Shown piece after piece: positions 52,262-61,611 of a DNA stretch of 64,000 nucleotides (position 1 is its first letter; the number at the start of each line of letters is the position of its first letter). A program made the position numbers and the translations under genes. This DNA comes from JACCTU01 sp963848525. Lineage in GTDB: Bacteria > Actinomycetota > Thermoleophilia > Gaiellales > Gaiellaceae. Under the pieces are notes generated by a model. It was not told where the DNA came from, did not search any database, and worked only from the letters and a program-made list of their open reading frames with translations. The stretch lies in assembly GCA_963848525.1 (NCBI GenBank), contig CAWKDZ010000002.1, positions 930,001 to 994,000 on the forward strand, written 5' to 3'.

Positions 52262-54347
52262 GCAGCGGCCCCACGTTCCAGCCCTCGACGAGCAGCGGCC
52301 CGCCGCCTTCGACTTCGATCGTGCGCGACTCGCCCGGGAGCAGGTCGAGCACGTTGTCCTCGAAGGTCTGCCAGCCGGAAACGTCGAACGGGCGCGCGTC
52401 CTCCAGGACGATCCCGAGCGCCGCGACGCTCCCGACGTTGTGAAGCAGCAGTCTGCTGCCTATTCGCGCGACGTCGACCGCCGCGGACGGGAGGTCGAGC
52501 AGCGGCTCGAGCGTCTCGGTCCGCGTCATCACATAACGGTTGCCGCCCACGTCGAGCAGGAACACGTCGCCCGCGAATGCGTCGAGCGGCACCGCGAGCT
52601 CGCCCTTGCCCTCCGCGACCACGGTCCCGTCGAGCTCGAGAAAGAGCGCCGGTTCCTCGCTGCGGACTCGCGCCTCTTCGCGTCCGCCCCATGCGCACGT
52701 CTCGAACGACGCCGACGGATGGTCGGGCCGGTACGCGCGCGCGACGCCGTAGTACGCAGGCTTCGGGTCACCGCGGTGGTCGACCGCCGCCGTGCACCAC
52801 GCGTTCGGGAACGACTCGTTCAGCTGCCACGGGATCGTCCCTGCGCCGCGCCGCAGGTTCGCCTCGACCGCGTAGCGCAGCCCCTCGTACTGGAGCCACT
52901 GGCTCGCGCGCCGCAGCGCGTCGAGCCCGTCGAGTCGGCTCCCGAAGGCGGCCTGCACGAGCGGCGCGTTGTTCCACCACGCGCCCAGGTGCTCGTACAC
53001 CGGGTTCGAGCGGTCGGCGGGCCAGCGGTGCTCGTCGCCGATCAGCGCTTCGTGCGGGCGTCGGTTCGTCATCCCCTCGACGCCGAACTCGCTGTGCAGG
53101 CGCGACGTGCCGCCGTCGTAGTGCCCGTTGTGACGCTCGAGCCCCTGGTGCTCCCAGGGCCCGTGCACGTCCTTCTCGCCCAGCGGCGAGGTCGGCAGCC
53201 AGGCGCGCTCGGGGTCGAGCTCGTGCACGACCTTCCGCAGCGCGCCCAGCACCGGCGCCGAGTCGTCGGCCTCGAGCTCGTTGCCGCCGCACCAGACGGC
53301 GAGTGACGGATGGCGACGCAGGCGCGGGACGATCTCGCGCGCCTCGTGCTCCATCAGCGCGACGAACTCGGGATCGTCCGACGGGACGCTCCCCAGCATC
53401 GAGCTCGACATGCTGAACTCCTGCCAGACGAGCAGGCCCAGTCGGTCGCAGAGCTCGTAGAACTCGCGCGTCTCGATCAGCCCGCCGCCCCAGACCCGCA
53501 GCAGGTTCGCGTTGGCGCGTGCCGCGAGCCGCAGCAGCTGCTCGAGCTTGTCCGGTCGCGGCACGCCGTAGAGCGCGTCGAGCGGGACCCAGTTCCAGCC
53601 CTTGATCGGCACCTCGACGCCGTTGACGACGAGGCGGTAGTCGTCGTCGAGCTCGACGGTCCGGAAGCCGACGGCGAACCCGACGGCCTCGTACAGCCGC
53701 GCCTCGCCGAGCCCGTTCGGCCACCAGAGCTCGGGCGACTCGACGCGCAGGACGACCTCGCCGTCGAGCTCGACGGTGCCGACGCCGTCCTCGAGCCGCA
53801 CTCGCGGATGGCGCTCGGGCTGCCCGTTCGGTACGACCGGGCGCCAGATGCCCTGATGCACCAGCCGCGGGCAGAAGTCCCAGCCGTACCCCATCCGGCT
53901 CTTGTGCACGCGCACCCGGCTCGTGTCGCCCGCCTGCGGCTCGCTCGGCGGCGCCGGATGCACGACGACCGCGAGCAGATGCTCGCCGCCGCCGTCGAGC
54001 TCCACCTCGAACGGCGTGAACGAGCCTTCGTGCCGCGCGACCTCGACGCCGTCGAGAAAGACGGTCGCCTCGTGGTCCACGCCTTCGAAGCGGAGAACGC
54101 CGTCGCCGCGCAGCCGACGCCGGTACACCCACGACCGCTCGGCGACCCACTCGACGAGCAGGCTGTTGCGCTCGAAGTAGGGGCTCGGCGCTGCGCCCGC
54201 GCGCACGAGGTCGTCGACGACGCTGCCGGGCACCCGCGCAGGCAGCCAGCCCGGCGCGTCCCACGGCTTGTCCGGACGGACGTGCCACTGCCACTCGCCG
54301 CCGAGGCAGCCGCGGAGCTGCCAGACGTCGCCGTCGAGTGGGATCAC
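52251..54347 (-). CDS. GH2 beta-mannosidase-type enzyme
   Basis: A 698-residue family 2 glycosidase, shorter than typical 800-850 residue beta-mannosidases. The N-terminal jelly roll has DHEATVFLDGVEVARHEGSF and GWDFCPRLVHQGIWRPV; the barrel has KGWNWVPLDALYG, NANLLRVWGGGLIE, acid/base Glu in WCGGNELEADDS and nucleophile Glu in LHSEFGVEGM. The motifs WxxWGGGxxE and CxGNE point to beta-mannosidase rather than beta-galactosidase. Start GTG 54347 overlaps the alpha-mannosidase stop (GTGA). No signal peptide. Confidence 0.88.
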   Translation of the reverse strand: MIPLDGDVWQLRGCLGGEWQWHVRPDKPWDAPGWLPARVPGSVVDDLVRAGAAPSPYFERNSLLVEWVAERSWVYRRRLRGDGVLRFEGVDHEATVFLDGVEVARHEGSFTPFEVELDGGGEHLLAVVVHPAPPSEPQAGDTSRVRVHKSRMGYGWDFCPRLVHQGIWRPVVPNGQPERHPRVRLEDGVGTVELDGEVVLRVESPELWWPNGLGEARLYEAVGFAVGFRTVELDDDYRLVVNGVEVPIKGWNWVPLDALYGVPRPDKLEQLLRLAARANANLLRVWGGGLIETREFYELCDRLGLLVWQEFSMSSSMLGSVPSDDPEFVALMEHEAREIVPRLRRHPSLAVWCGGNELEADDSAPVLGALRKVVHELDPERAWLPTSPLGEKDVHGPWEHQGLERHNGHYDGGTSRLHSEFGVEGMTNRRPHEALIGDEHRWPADRSNPVYEHLGAWWNNAPLVQAAFGSRLDGLDALRRASQWLQYEGLRYAVEANLRRGAGTIPWQLNESFPNAWCTAAVDHRGDPKPAYYGVARAYRPDHPSASFETCAWGGREEARVRSEEPALFLELDGTVVAEGKGELAVPLDAFAGDVFLLDVGGNRYVMTRTETLEPLLDLPSAAVDVARIGSRLLLHNVGSVAALGIVLEDARPFDVSGWQTFEDNVLDLLPGESRTIEVEGGGPLLVEGWNVGPLRVP

Positions 54348-56736
54348 CACTCGAGCAGGTTCGTCTCGACGACCGGCCTCGAGTCGTCGCGCGGCACGAG
54401 GAACGTCTTGATCTCCGCTCGACCAAAGTCCGCCTCGATCGTGCGCCCCACGAGCGGCAGCTCGATAGTCGCGCGCGCGGGACGCCCCGCGCTCTCGTAC
54501 GCGCGCACGACGAGCGCGTCGCCCTCCTCGGCCGCCTTGAGCACGGTCACGACGACGTCTCCGCCGCCGTCCGTCGCGAACGAGGCCGACGCCGGCAGGT
54601 CGCCGGCGTGCGACGACTCGATCAGCGCGAACGCGGGCTGGTTCAGCTCGGCCGCGAGCCGAACCGTCCCCGCCGCGCGCCAGTCGCCCGCGTGCGGAAC
54701 GAGGCGGTAGGCGAAGTCCTGGCGGCCTTGGTCGAGGTACTCGTAGCGACCCTCCGGGTCGTCGAGCGCGCGCGGGTCGTGCCACGCGTAGACCGGACTG
54801 CGCGCGACGGTGATCCCGATCTCGCCGCCGCGGACGTCGTGGCCGTACTTCGAGTCGTTCAGGACCGAGAGACCGGCCCGCCGGTCCGAGACGTCGACCC
54901 ACGCCTGTGCCGGCTGCTCGTCGCCGTTCGCCGGGCGCTCGAGGTGGCCGTACGGCACCTCGAAGCGTCGCGCGGTCGGTCTCGATCGACGTCGGGAAGC
55001 GCAGCTTGAGCAGCCGGAGCCGCTCGCGCCAGTCGAGCGTCGCGCGCACGTCGAGGAAGCGCGCCCGCGTTCCGAGCACGAGCTCCTCGACGAGCGTCGA
55101 CGAGCCGAAGCGGCTCTCGATCCGCAGCACCGCGCGCACCGGGCCTTGCTCGACGAGCCGCACCGAGAGCGCACTCGAACGCGCCGGCGACGTCGTCGAA
55201 CGCGCGCACGGTGTGCCCCCAGGTGTCGGAACGGTCGTCGACGACGACGGCGTGCGCACTGCGCCCGGCGACGTCCACTCCGGTCGCCTTGTGCTCGAGC
55301 CGCGAGAGCCAGCCGGTCGACGGGTCGACCTCGACGGCGATGAACTCGTTCTCGAGCGTCGTCCCGGTGGCGCGGACCGGCGTCGTCTCGTCGCCGGCGC
55401 CGTCGTGGATTCGATAGAGGCGGAAGCCGAGCGGCGGCACCTCGGCCGGGAAGACGAGCCGCCCGCGCGAGCCGCTCATCGTGGTGTGTGGGCGGATCTG
55501 CTGCGAAGGGACGGGCGTACCCTCGTGGTCGGTCACGCGTAGGCCGCCCGCCGGCACCCAGGTGTACTCGACCTCGACGTCGGTGCGGAGCGCCCACGGA
55601 TGCGGGTTGAAGACGACGATCGGGCGCAGCGCCGGCTGCGCCGGAATCTCGATTCGCCTGCTGATCGTCTGCACGGCGCGGTTGAACGCGTTCGCGGCGA
55701 GCGAGGCAGCGTGGCCGTACTGGTCGCGCGCGTCCTCGTACGCCGGCCGGATGGACGTCCCGGCGAGCGTGTCGTGGAACTGGTTGAAGAGGACGAGCTT
55801 CCACGCCTCGGTCAGCTCCTCGAGCGGATACGAAGCGCCGCCGAGCACCTCGGCGACCGCCGCCCACTTCTCCGCGCGCTGGAGCAGGTTCTCCGCGCGG
55901 CGGTTCCAGCGCTTCACGCCCGAGTGCGCCGAGTAGCACCCCACGGCATGGTGGAGCAACTCGCCCGCGTGGACGGGGATGCCGTCCCCGTCCGCGACCG
56001 AGTCGAAGAACGCGCGCGGCGAACTGCACGTGGCGCCGTCCAGCCGCCGGATGCTGTCGAGGTTGGCGCGCGTCGGCCCGCCGCCGTGGTTGCCGACGCC
56101 GTAGAAGACCATCGCCTCGGGGCCGTCGGTGGCGAGCTGCGCGAGCGCGGCCTCGACATGCTCGTCGATGTCCCCGCGCGGGCTGCAGTACTCGTGCGGG
56201 ATGCGGTACGCGAGCACCCGCGAGCCGTCGGGCGACTCCCACCAGAAGAGCTGGCCGGGGAGCTCGAGCTCCTGCGGCCCCGGCCGCAGGAACACGTACG
56301 AGTCGAGGCCGCTCTTGCGGAGCAGCTGCGGGAGCGTCGCGTTGTGGCCGAACGGGTCGATGTTGCTGCCGGTCGTCGCGACGAGGTCGAACCGGTCGCG
56401 CAGCCAGCGCTGGCCGTACAGCGCTTGCCGAACGTACGACTCGCCCGAGGGGATGTTGCAGTCGGGCTCGACCCACCAGCCGCCGATCACCTGGAAGCGC
56501 CCGTCCGCCACGCGCGCGCGGATGCGCTCGAACAGCTCGGGATCGCTCTCCTCGATCCACTGGAGGTAGACGACGGAGTCGCACGTGAACACGAACTCGG
56601 GGTACTCGTCCATCCGGTCGATCGCCGACCGGAACGTCGCGAGCACCTCCTGGTAGCCCTCCGGCCACTGCCAGAGCCAGACCGGGTCGATGTGCGCGTT
56701 GCCGATCATGTGCAGCACGCGCTGCGGTTCGGTCAC
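54344..56736 (-). pseudogene. GH38 alpha-mannosidase, two frameshifts
   Basis: An alpha-mannosidase of about 796 residues after correcting two extra bases near 55176 and 54965. GNAHIDPVWLWQWPEGY (zinc ligands) opens the catalytic domain, with the nucleophile Asp in TTGSNIDPFGHN, FLRPGPQE, GVGNHGGGPT and the LFNQFHDTLAGTSI motif. Repairing the first site joins VAGAF to SALSVRLVEQGPVRAVL, the second joins TDRAT to FEVPYGHLERP. Downstream beta domains finish at VVETNLLEW. Both faults are single-base gains. GTG 56736 overlaps the SIS gene stop. Removes mannose from imported N-glycan-like oligosaccharides. Confidence 0.85.
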
Positions 56737-57296
56737 GCGACCCAAGCGTCGACCTGCTCGATCACGAGGTGGAGCAGAAACAGGTGCATCTCCTGCACCC
56801 GCGCCGTCGTCGTCGACGGCACGACGAGGGCGTGGTCGGCGTGCTTCGCCGCGGGCAACCCGTCGCCGCCACTGAAGAGCACGGTGGTCGCGCCCTGCTC
56901 GCGCGCCGCCGCGAGCCCGCGGACGACGTTCTCCGAGCGGCCGCTGGTCGTGAAGCCGATCGCCATGTCGCCGGCACGCGCGAGCGCGCGCACCTGGCGC
57001 GCGAAGAGCTCCTCGAACGAGAAGTCGTTGCCGATGCACGTGACGACTGACGGGTCGGTGCTGAGCGCGACCGCCGCGAGCGGACGGCGATCGCGGTCGT
57101 AGCGTCCGATGAGCTCGGCGGCGAGGTGCTGCGCGTCGGCGGCGCTCCCGCCGTTCCCGAACGCCAACAACCGGCCGTCGCGTTCGTAGACGTCGATCAG
57201 GCGGCGTGCGACGCGATCGACCTCGGGCAGCAGCTCCTCGACGCGCGCGACGAGCTCGCGATGCTCCGCGAGCGCGTCGAGCGCGACGTCAGCCAC
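56733..57296 (-). CDS. SIS-domain sugar isomerase (GmhA-like)
   Basis: A 187-residue SIS-fold protein. LLAFGNGGSAADAQHLAAELIGRY (phosphate-binding loop of phosphoheptose isomerase) near residues 45-68, VALSTDPSVVTCIGND, and GFTTSGRSENVVRGL are characteristic. In the glycan operon it may isomerise a hexose or amino-sugar phosphate rather than act in heptose synthesis. GTG 57296 overlaps the ROK gene by eight bases and its stop overlaps the GH38 start. Confidence 0.87.
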   Translation of the reverse strand: MADVALDALAEHRELVARVEELLPEVDRVARRLIDVYERDGRLLAFGNGGSAADAQHLAAELIGRYDRDRRPLAAVALSTDPSVVTCIGNDFSFEELFARQVRALARAGDMAIGFTTSGRSENVVRGLAAAREQGATTVLFSGGDGLPAAKHADHALVVPSTTTARVQEMHLFLLHLVIEQVDAWVA

Positions 57297-58269
57297 GGCG
57301 GGCTCCGTCGTACGCGATCGCCGCCGCCCCGACGACGCCGACGCGCTCGCCGAGGGCCGACTCGACGATGCGGACGAGCTCGCCGGCGCCGCCCATGGCG
57401 TCGGCGCGCACACGCTCGCGCACGGGGCCGAGCAGCTGCTCGCCCGAGTGGCTCACGCCGCCGCCGACGACGACGACATCGGGCTCGAAGACGTTCACGA
57501 TCGAGGTCATACCGGAAGCGAGCGCCGCGACCGTCGCGTCCCACACGGCGGCCGCGATCGAGTCTCCGTTCCGCGCCCCGGCGGCCACGTCGGCTGCGGA
57601 GGCCCCATCGAGCCCTGCTTCGCGCGCCCGCTCGGCGATCGACGTGCCCGACACGTACGCCTCGAGGCAGCCACGCCGGCCGCAGCCCCGGCACGGGCGG
57701 CCGTACCAGTCCACGGTGATGTGCCCGAGCTCGCTGCCATTCCCGGTCGAGCCGCGATAGAGGTGGCCGTCGAGCACGACGCCGCCCCCCACGCCGGTCG
57801 AGATCGTCAGATACACCATGTTGCGCGCCCCCGCGCCCGCGCCGTAGCGGTGCTCGCCGGCCGCTGCGGCGGTCCCGTCGTTCTCGAGCAAGGCGGGACG
57901 GTCGTACGCCTGCTCGGCGAGCGCGGTCACCGGCACGTCGCGCCAGCCCGGGAGGTGCGGGGGTGCGACGAGGATGCCGCGCTCGGCATCCAGCGGGCCG
58001 CCGCAGCCGATCCCGACGGTCGAGATGTCGGCCCAGTCGAGCCCGGACTCGGCGACGGCGCGGAGCCCGAGCTCGAACAGCCGCTCGAGGACGCTCTCGG
58101 GGCCGTTGTCCGCCTCGCTCGGCACGACGAGGAACGAGCGAACCGTGCCCGACGACTCGACGACGCCGGCTGCCAGCTTGGTGCCGCCGATGTCGAGCGC
58201 GAGCACGTGCCCCGGACGCGCGGCCGAGCCGTCGCCGTCGACGACGAGAGTCCCTGCCTCCGTCCGCAT
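57289..58269 (-). CDS. ROK-family sugar kinase
   Basis: A 326-residue ROK kinase with ATP motif LALDIGGTKLAAGVV, the catalytic Asp in LLENDGTAAAAGEH, TISTGVGGGVVLDG, and the zinc-binding CRGCGRRGCLEAY. N-terminal 20 residues are extra relative to the minimal fold. It lacks a DNA-binding domain, so it is a kinase, most likely for glucose or mannose released in the cytoplasm. Three bases separate it from the permease gene. Product would feed manA or glycolysis. Confidence 0.9.
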   Translation of the reverse strand: MRTEAGTLVVDGDGSAARPGHVLALDIGGTKLAAGVVESSGTVRSFLVVPSEADNGPESVLERLFELGLRAVAESGLDWADISTVGIGCGGPLDAERGILVAPPHLPGWRDVPVTALAEQAYDRPALLENDGTAAAAGEHRYGAGAGARNMVYLTISTGVGGGVVLDGHLYRGSTGNGSELGHITVDWYGRPCRGCGRRGCLEAYVSGTSIAERAREAGLDGASAADVAAGARNGDSIAAAVWDATVAALASGMTSIVNVFEPDVVVVGGGVSHSGEQLLGPVRERVRADAMGGAGELVRIVESALGERVGVVGAAAIAYDGARRG

Positions 58270-58272
58270 CCG

Positions 58273-59181
58273 CTACCCCTTGCGTCCCTGCGTCGCGATG
58301 CCCTCGACGAAGTACCGCTGCCCGAGGAAGAAGATGACGATCATCGGCAACGTCGCGAGCACTGTCGCGGCGATGATGATCTCCCACTGGTTCTCGCCGC
58401 TCTGGCCGAAGCCGTCGAGGACCGACTTCAGGCCGAGGGGGATCGTGTAGAGGTTCTGGTCCTGGAGGTAGATGAGCGGCTTCATCAGGTCGTTCCAGCT
58501 CGCCTGCAGCTCGAAGATGAACGCCACGATCAGCGCGGGCTTCGCGAGGGGGAGCGCGATCCGCAGGAACATCGTGAAGAAGTTGTCGCCGTCGACGCGC
58601 GCCGCTTCGAACAGCTCGCGCGGGATCCCGAGGAAGAACTGCCGCAGGAGGAAGATGTAGAACGCGCTCCCGAACAGGTTCCCCGCCCACAGCGGGACCT
58701 TCGTGTTCACGAGCCCGAGCTCGTTCCAGATCAGGAAGACCGGGATCATCGTGACCGCGAAGGGCAGCATCATCGTGGCGAGCACGAGACCGAAGAGGAA
58801 GTTGCGCCCGGGGAACCGGAAGTACGCGAAGCCGAAGGCAACGATCGCGCTCGACAGCGTGACGGCGCCCGCGGCGAGGATCCCGACCTGGAGGCTGTTG
58901 AGCATCCACGTCAGGAACTTCGTCGACTCCCAGACCGTCCGGTAGTTCTCCCACTGGGCCGGGTTCGGGATCAGCTCGCTGTTGAAGACCTCCGCGCGCG
59001 GCTTCAGCGACGCGCTCACGGCCCAGACGAACGGGTAGATGAAGATGATCGCGAGGCCGGAGAGGATCACGAGGTAGAGCGCGCGCCTCAAGTGGCCGGT
59101 CCGCAGCCGAGGCCAGCCGCGACCACGCCCCGCGATCGGCGGGACCTGGGCGCTCGCGACGTCTGCGGAGCGCGTCGTCAT
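58273..59181 (-). CDS. Carbohydrate ABC transporter permease (MalG-like)
   Basis: A 302-residue inner-membrane permease with six predicted helices (first LYLVILSGLAIIFIYPFVWAVSASL) and a cytoplasmic EAA loop (EAARVDGDNFFTMFLRIALPLAKPAL, core EAARVDG...IALPLAKP) for docking the ATPase. No ATP-binding subunit is encoded in this window, so it must use a shared MsmX/UgpC-type protein. ATG 59181 overlaps the previous permease stop. Confidence 0.93.
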   Translation of the reverse strand: MTTRSADVASAQVPPIAGRGRGWPRLRTGHLRRALYLVILSGLAIIFIYPFVWAVSASLKPRAEVFNSELIPNPAQWENYRTVWESTKFLTWMLNSLQVGILAAGAVTLSSAIVAFGFAYFRFPGRNFLFGLVLATMMLPFAVTMIPVFLIWNELGLVNTKVPLWAGNLFGSAFYIFLLRQFFLGIPRELFEAARVDGDNFFTMFLRIALPLAKPALIVAFIFELQASWNDLMKPLIYLQDQNLYTIPLGLKSVLDGFGQSGENQWEIIIAATVLATLPMIVIFFLGQRYFVEGIATQGRKG

Positions 59182-60134
59182 CGGCCGCCGAAGTAGAAGA
59201 CGTAGCGCTTCGTCACCTGCACCTGGACCACGGTCACGATCAGGATCACGCCGAAGAGGAGCCACGCCATCGCCGACGCGTAGCCCATGTAGAGGAACTG
59301 GAAGCCCTGCTGAAAGAGGTAGATGACGTAGAAGAGCGCTGCGTCGCTCCCCGTCGTCCCTTCCTGGGTTCCGTAGAACGCGGTGTACGCCTCCGCGAAC
59401 GACTGGAGGCCGGCGATCGTCAGGATCAGGCCGGTGAAGTAGAGCGCCGGGCTGATCATCGGCAGCGTGATCGTCCGGAACCGGCGCCACGCCGACGCGC
59501 CGTCGATCGCCGCAGCCTCGTAGAGCTGCTGCGGCACGCCCTTCAGCGCCGCGAGGTAGATCACCATCGTGCCGCCGACGGACCACGCGCCCATCAGCGC
59601 CAGCCCGGGCTTGACCCACGTCGGGTCGGTCGTCCAGAACGGCCCGGGAATCCCGATCGCCTCGAGCCCACGGTTGACGACGCCGGCCGTGCCGTTGAAG
59701 AGGAACAGGAAGAGGATCCCGACAGCGACCGGCGGGGTCATGTTCGGCATGTAGAAGGCCGTGCGGAAGAAACCGCCCGCGCGCCCGACGCGGCTGAGCA
59801 GGAGCGCGAGCGCGAGCCCAACCAGCATCGTCATCGGCACGAGCATGAGCGTGAACACGAGCGTGTTCCGCATGCTCGTGACGATCTTCGGATCGTCGAG
59901 CATCTGGCGGTAGTTCTCAGCGCCGATGTACGTCGGCGGGTTGATCACGTCGTACTCCGTGAACGAGAGCACGAGGCTGGCGACCATGGGCCCCGACGTG
60001 AAGATCAGGAAGCCGAGAATCCACGGCGCGAGGAACGCGTACGCCGCCCACGTCTCGCGCTCGCCGAACCCGCTCAGCCAGCGCCGGGCTCTCGTGCGAG
60101 AGCCCGGCGCCTCTGAGCGCGAGACGGTGGTCAA
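59178..60134 (-). CDS. Carbohydrate ABC transporter permease (MalF-like)
   Basis: A 318-residue permease with six predicted helices, beginning AYAFLAPWILGFLIFTSGP, and the EAA loop EAAAIDGASAWRRFRTITLPMISPAL (core EAAAIDG...ITLPMISP). Partners the MalG-like permease and the binding protein immediately upstream, six bases away. ATG 60134. Confidence 0.93.
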   Translation of the reverse strand: MTTVSRSEAPGSRTRARRWLSGFGERETWAAYAFLAPWILGFLIFTSGPMVASLVLSFTEYDVINPPTYIGAENYRQMLDDPKIVTSMRNTLVFTLMLVPMTMLVGLALALLLSRVGRAGGFFRTAFYMPNMTPPVAVGILFLFLFNGTAGVVNRGLEAIGIPGPFWTTDPTWVKPGLALMGAWSVGGTMVIYLAALKGVPQQLYEAAAIDGASAWRRFRTITLPMISPALYFTGLILTIAGLQSFAEAYTAFYGTQEGTTGSDAALFYVIYLFQQGFQFLYMGYASAMAWLLFGVILIVTVVQVQVTKRYVFYFGGR

Positions 60135-60140
60135 GCCGCG

Positions 60141-61497
60141 CTAGCGGTTGGCGCGGTCGAGTGCAGTCTGCGCCGCACGGTCGGCCTGCTGCAACGCTGC
60201 CGCCGGCGACTGCTGGCCGCTGAGCACGCGGTTGACGGCCTCCATCCAGATCGTCTGGAACTCCTGGCCCGCTGCGGAAGCCGGGACGATGAAGCCGGAG
60301 CCCTGAACGCGGAGGATCATGGCGACCGCGCGGTTGAAGTCGCGGTTGCCCTGCGGCTCGTAGATGCGCCGCACGATCTGGCTGTCGGCGTTCTTGTTCG
60401 CCGTCCAGACCGGCAGGAACGGTGCGCCCTGCGCCTTGCGCGCGACCTTCCGCGCCTCGGCTGCCCGCACCCACGAGTTCGTCGCCGTCATCACCTTCAT
60501 CCACTCGCACGCGGCGGCCGGGTTGTCTGCGCCGCGCGGGATCGCCCACGCGTTACCGGTCGAGTAGTTGATGGTCTTGCCGTTGCGTGCCTTGAAGGGC
60601 ACCGCGTCCAGCCTCACGGCCGGCGAGACGCGCGCGAGCGTCGCGAAGTAGAACTCCTCCATCGGCCACGCGCCGATCTGATTCTCGATCAGCTGGTTCT
60701 TGGCACCGAAGAAGTCCCACGTGTCGCGGAACGACTTGAAGGGGCCCCAGCCGCCGTGTGCCCTGATCAGGCTCATCGCGTACGTCAGGGCCGCGATTGC
60801 CCGCGGGTGATTGAGGTTCGACGTCCGCCCGTTCGCGCTGAGGATGTCGACGCCGTTCGCCTTGGCCCAGAGCGGGAAGAACTCGGGCAGCTTCGGATCG
60901 AAGCCGATGCGCGTGACACGGTTGCCGGACCGACGCATCAGCACCCTGTTCGTCCGCGTGATCGTGCTCCAGTTCGCGGTGTTGAACGCGGTCAGCCCGA
61001 GCTTCGCCGAGATGCGCGCGCTCCGGTTGATGATGATCGTGCGGCTCTGGTTGAACTCGGGAATGCCGTACACGACGCGGTTGAACGTCACCTCGCGAAC
61101 GGCGAACTGCCGGAACTGCGCCATCGGGATCCGCTGGCTGCGGATGCACGACGTGAGCGGGACAATGGCACCGCGCTTCGCGTATTGCCCGATGAAGTTG
61201 CGGCTCATGTAGATGAGATCCGGCGGATTCCCGCTGGCGACCGCCGCGAGGAACTTCTGCTCGTCGAAGCCCGCCGTGTCCATTTCGACTTGCACGGGCG
61301 CCACCGCAGCCTTGGCCAGGTCCGCGCGCACGCGCGCGATCTCGTCCGGTAGGGCGAAGCCGCTCGTGCGCATCGTCGCTGCACCTTCCGTCGCCGGCGC
61401 GGCCGTCGGTTCTCGCGCTCGCCGTGCTGACCGCTGTCCCGACGACGACCGCGACGAGCGCCGCCGACCAGACGTTCCGCCTCCTCCCAACACCCAT
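60141..61497 (-). CDS. Sugar-binding ABC transporter protein, one frameshift near the signal peptide
   Basis: An extracellular solute-binding protein of about 450 residues, family 1. ATG 61497 follows GGAGG (61508-61504) by six bases and encodes a signal peptide RRNVWSAALVAVVVGTAVSTASA. One extra base near 61410 separates it from the mature domain, which continues PVQVEMDTAGFDEQKFLAAVASGNPPDLIYM and later SFRDTWDFFGAKNQLIENQIGAWPMEEFYF. Length from start to stop is a multiple of three plus one, agreeing with one inserted base. Binds the glycan substrate for the adjacent permeases. First gene of the operon. Confidence 0.85.
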
Positions 61498-61542
61498 TCT
61501 GCGCCTCCAAGTGAGAGAGAACGGGACCCCACTTCGCCCCAA

Positions 61543-61560
61543 TGTGACAACGTTGTCACA
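61543..61560. promoter_or_regulatory. LacI-family operator (18-bp perfect palindrome)
   Basis: TGTGACAACGTTGTCACA is a perfect 18-bp palindrome with the central CG characteristic of LacI/GalR operators. It overlaps the predicted -10 of the operon promoter and sits 46 bp before the binding-protein start, while the LacI gene ends 45 bp away. It is the most likely site for the neighbouring repressor. Confidence 0.85.
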
Positions 61561-61579
61561 CTCGCGGCGGCGCCGTCAA
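61552..61579 (-). promoter_or_regulatory. Operon promoter of the glycan-utilisation genes
   Basis: On the minus strand TTGACG (61579-61574), a 16-base spacer and GACAAC (61557-61552) form a plausible sigma-70 promoter whose -10 lies inside the operator, so bound repressor would block it directly. Confidence 0.5.
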
Positions 61580-61590
61580 GGCAGGCCGCG

Positions 61591-61611
61591 CAAGTAACAC
61601 GGTGTTACTTG
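61591..61611. promoter_or_regulatory. 21-bp palindrome at the end of the LacI gene
   Basis: Ten-base arms CAAGTAACAC and GTGTTACTTG flank one central base. The arm includes the TAA stop of the LacI gene. It has almost no loop, so it is a better protein-binding site than a terminator. An 18-of-21 match occurs at 12499-12519 over the start of puuD. Confidence 0.55.
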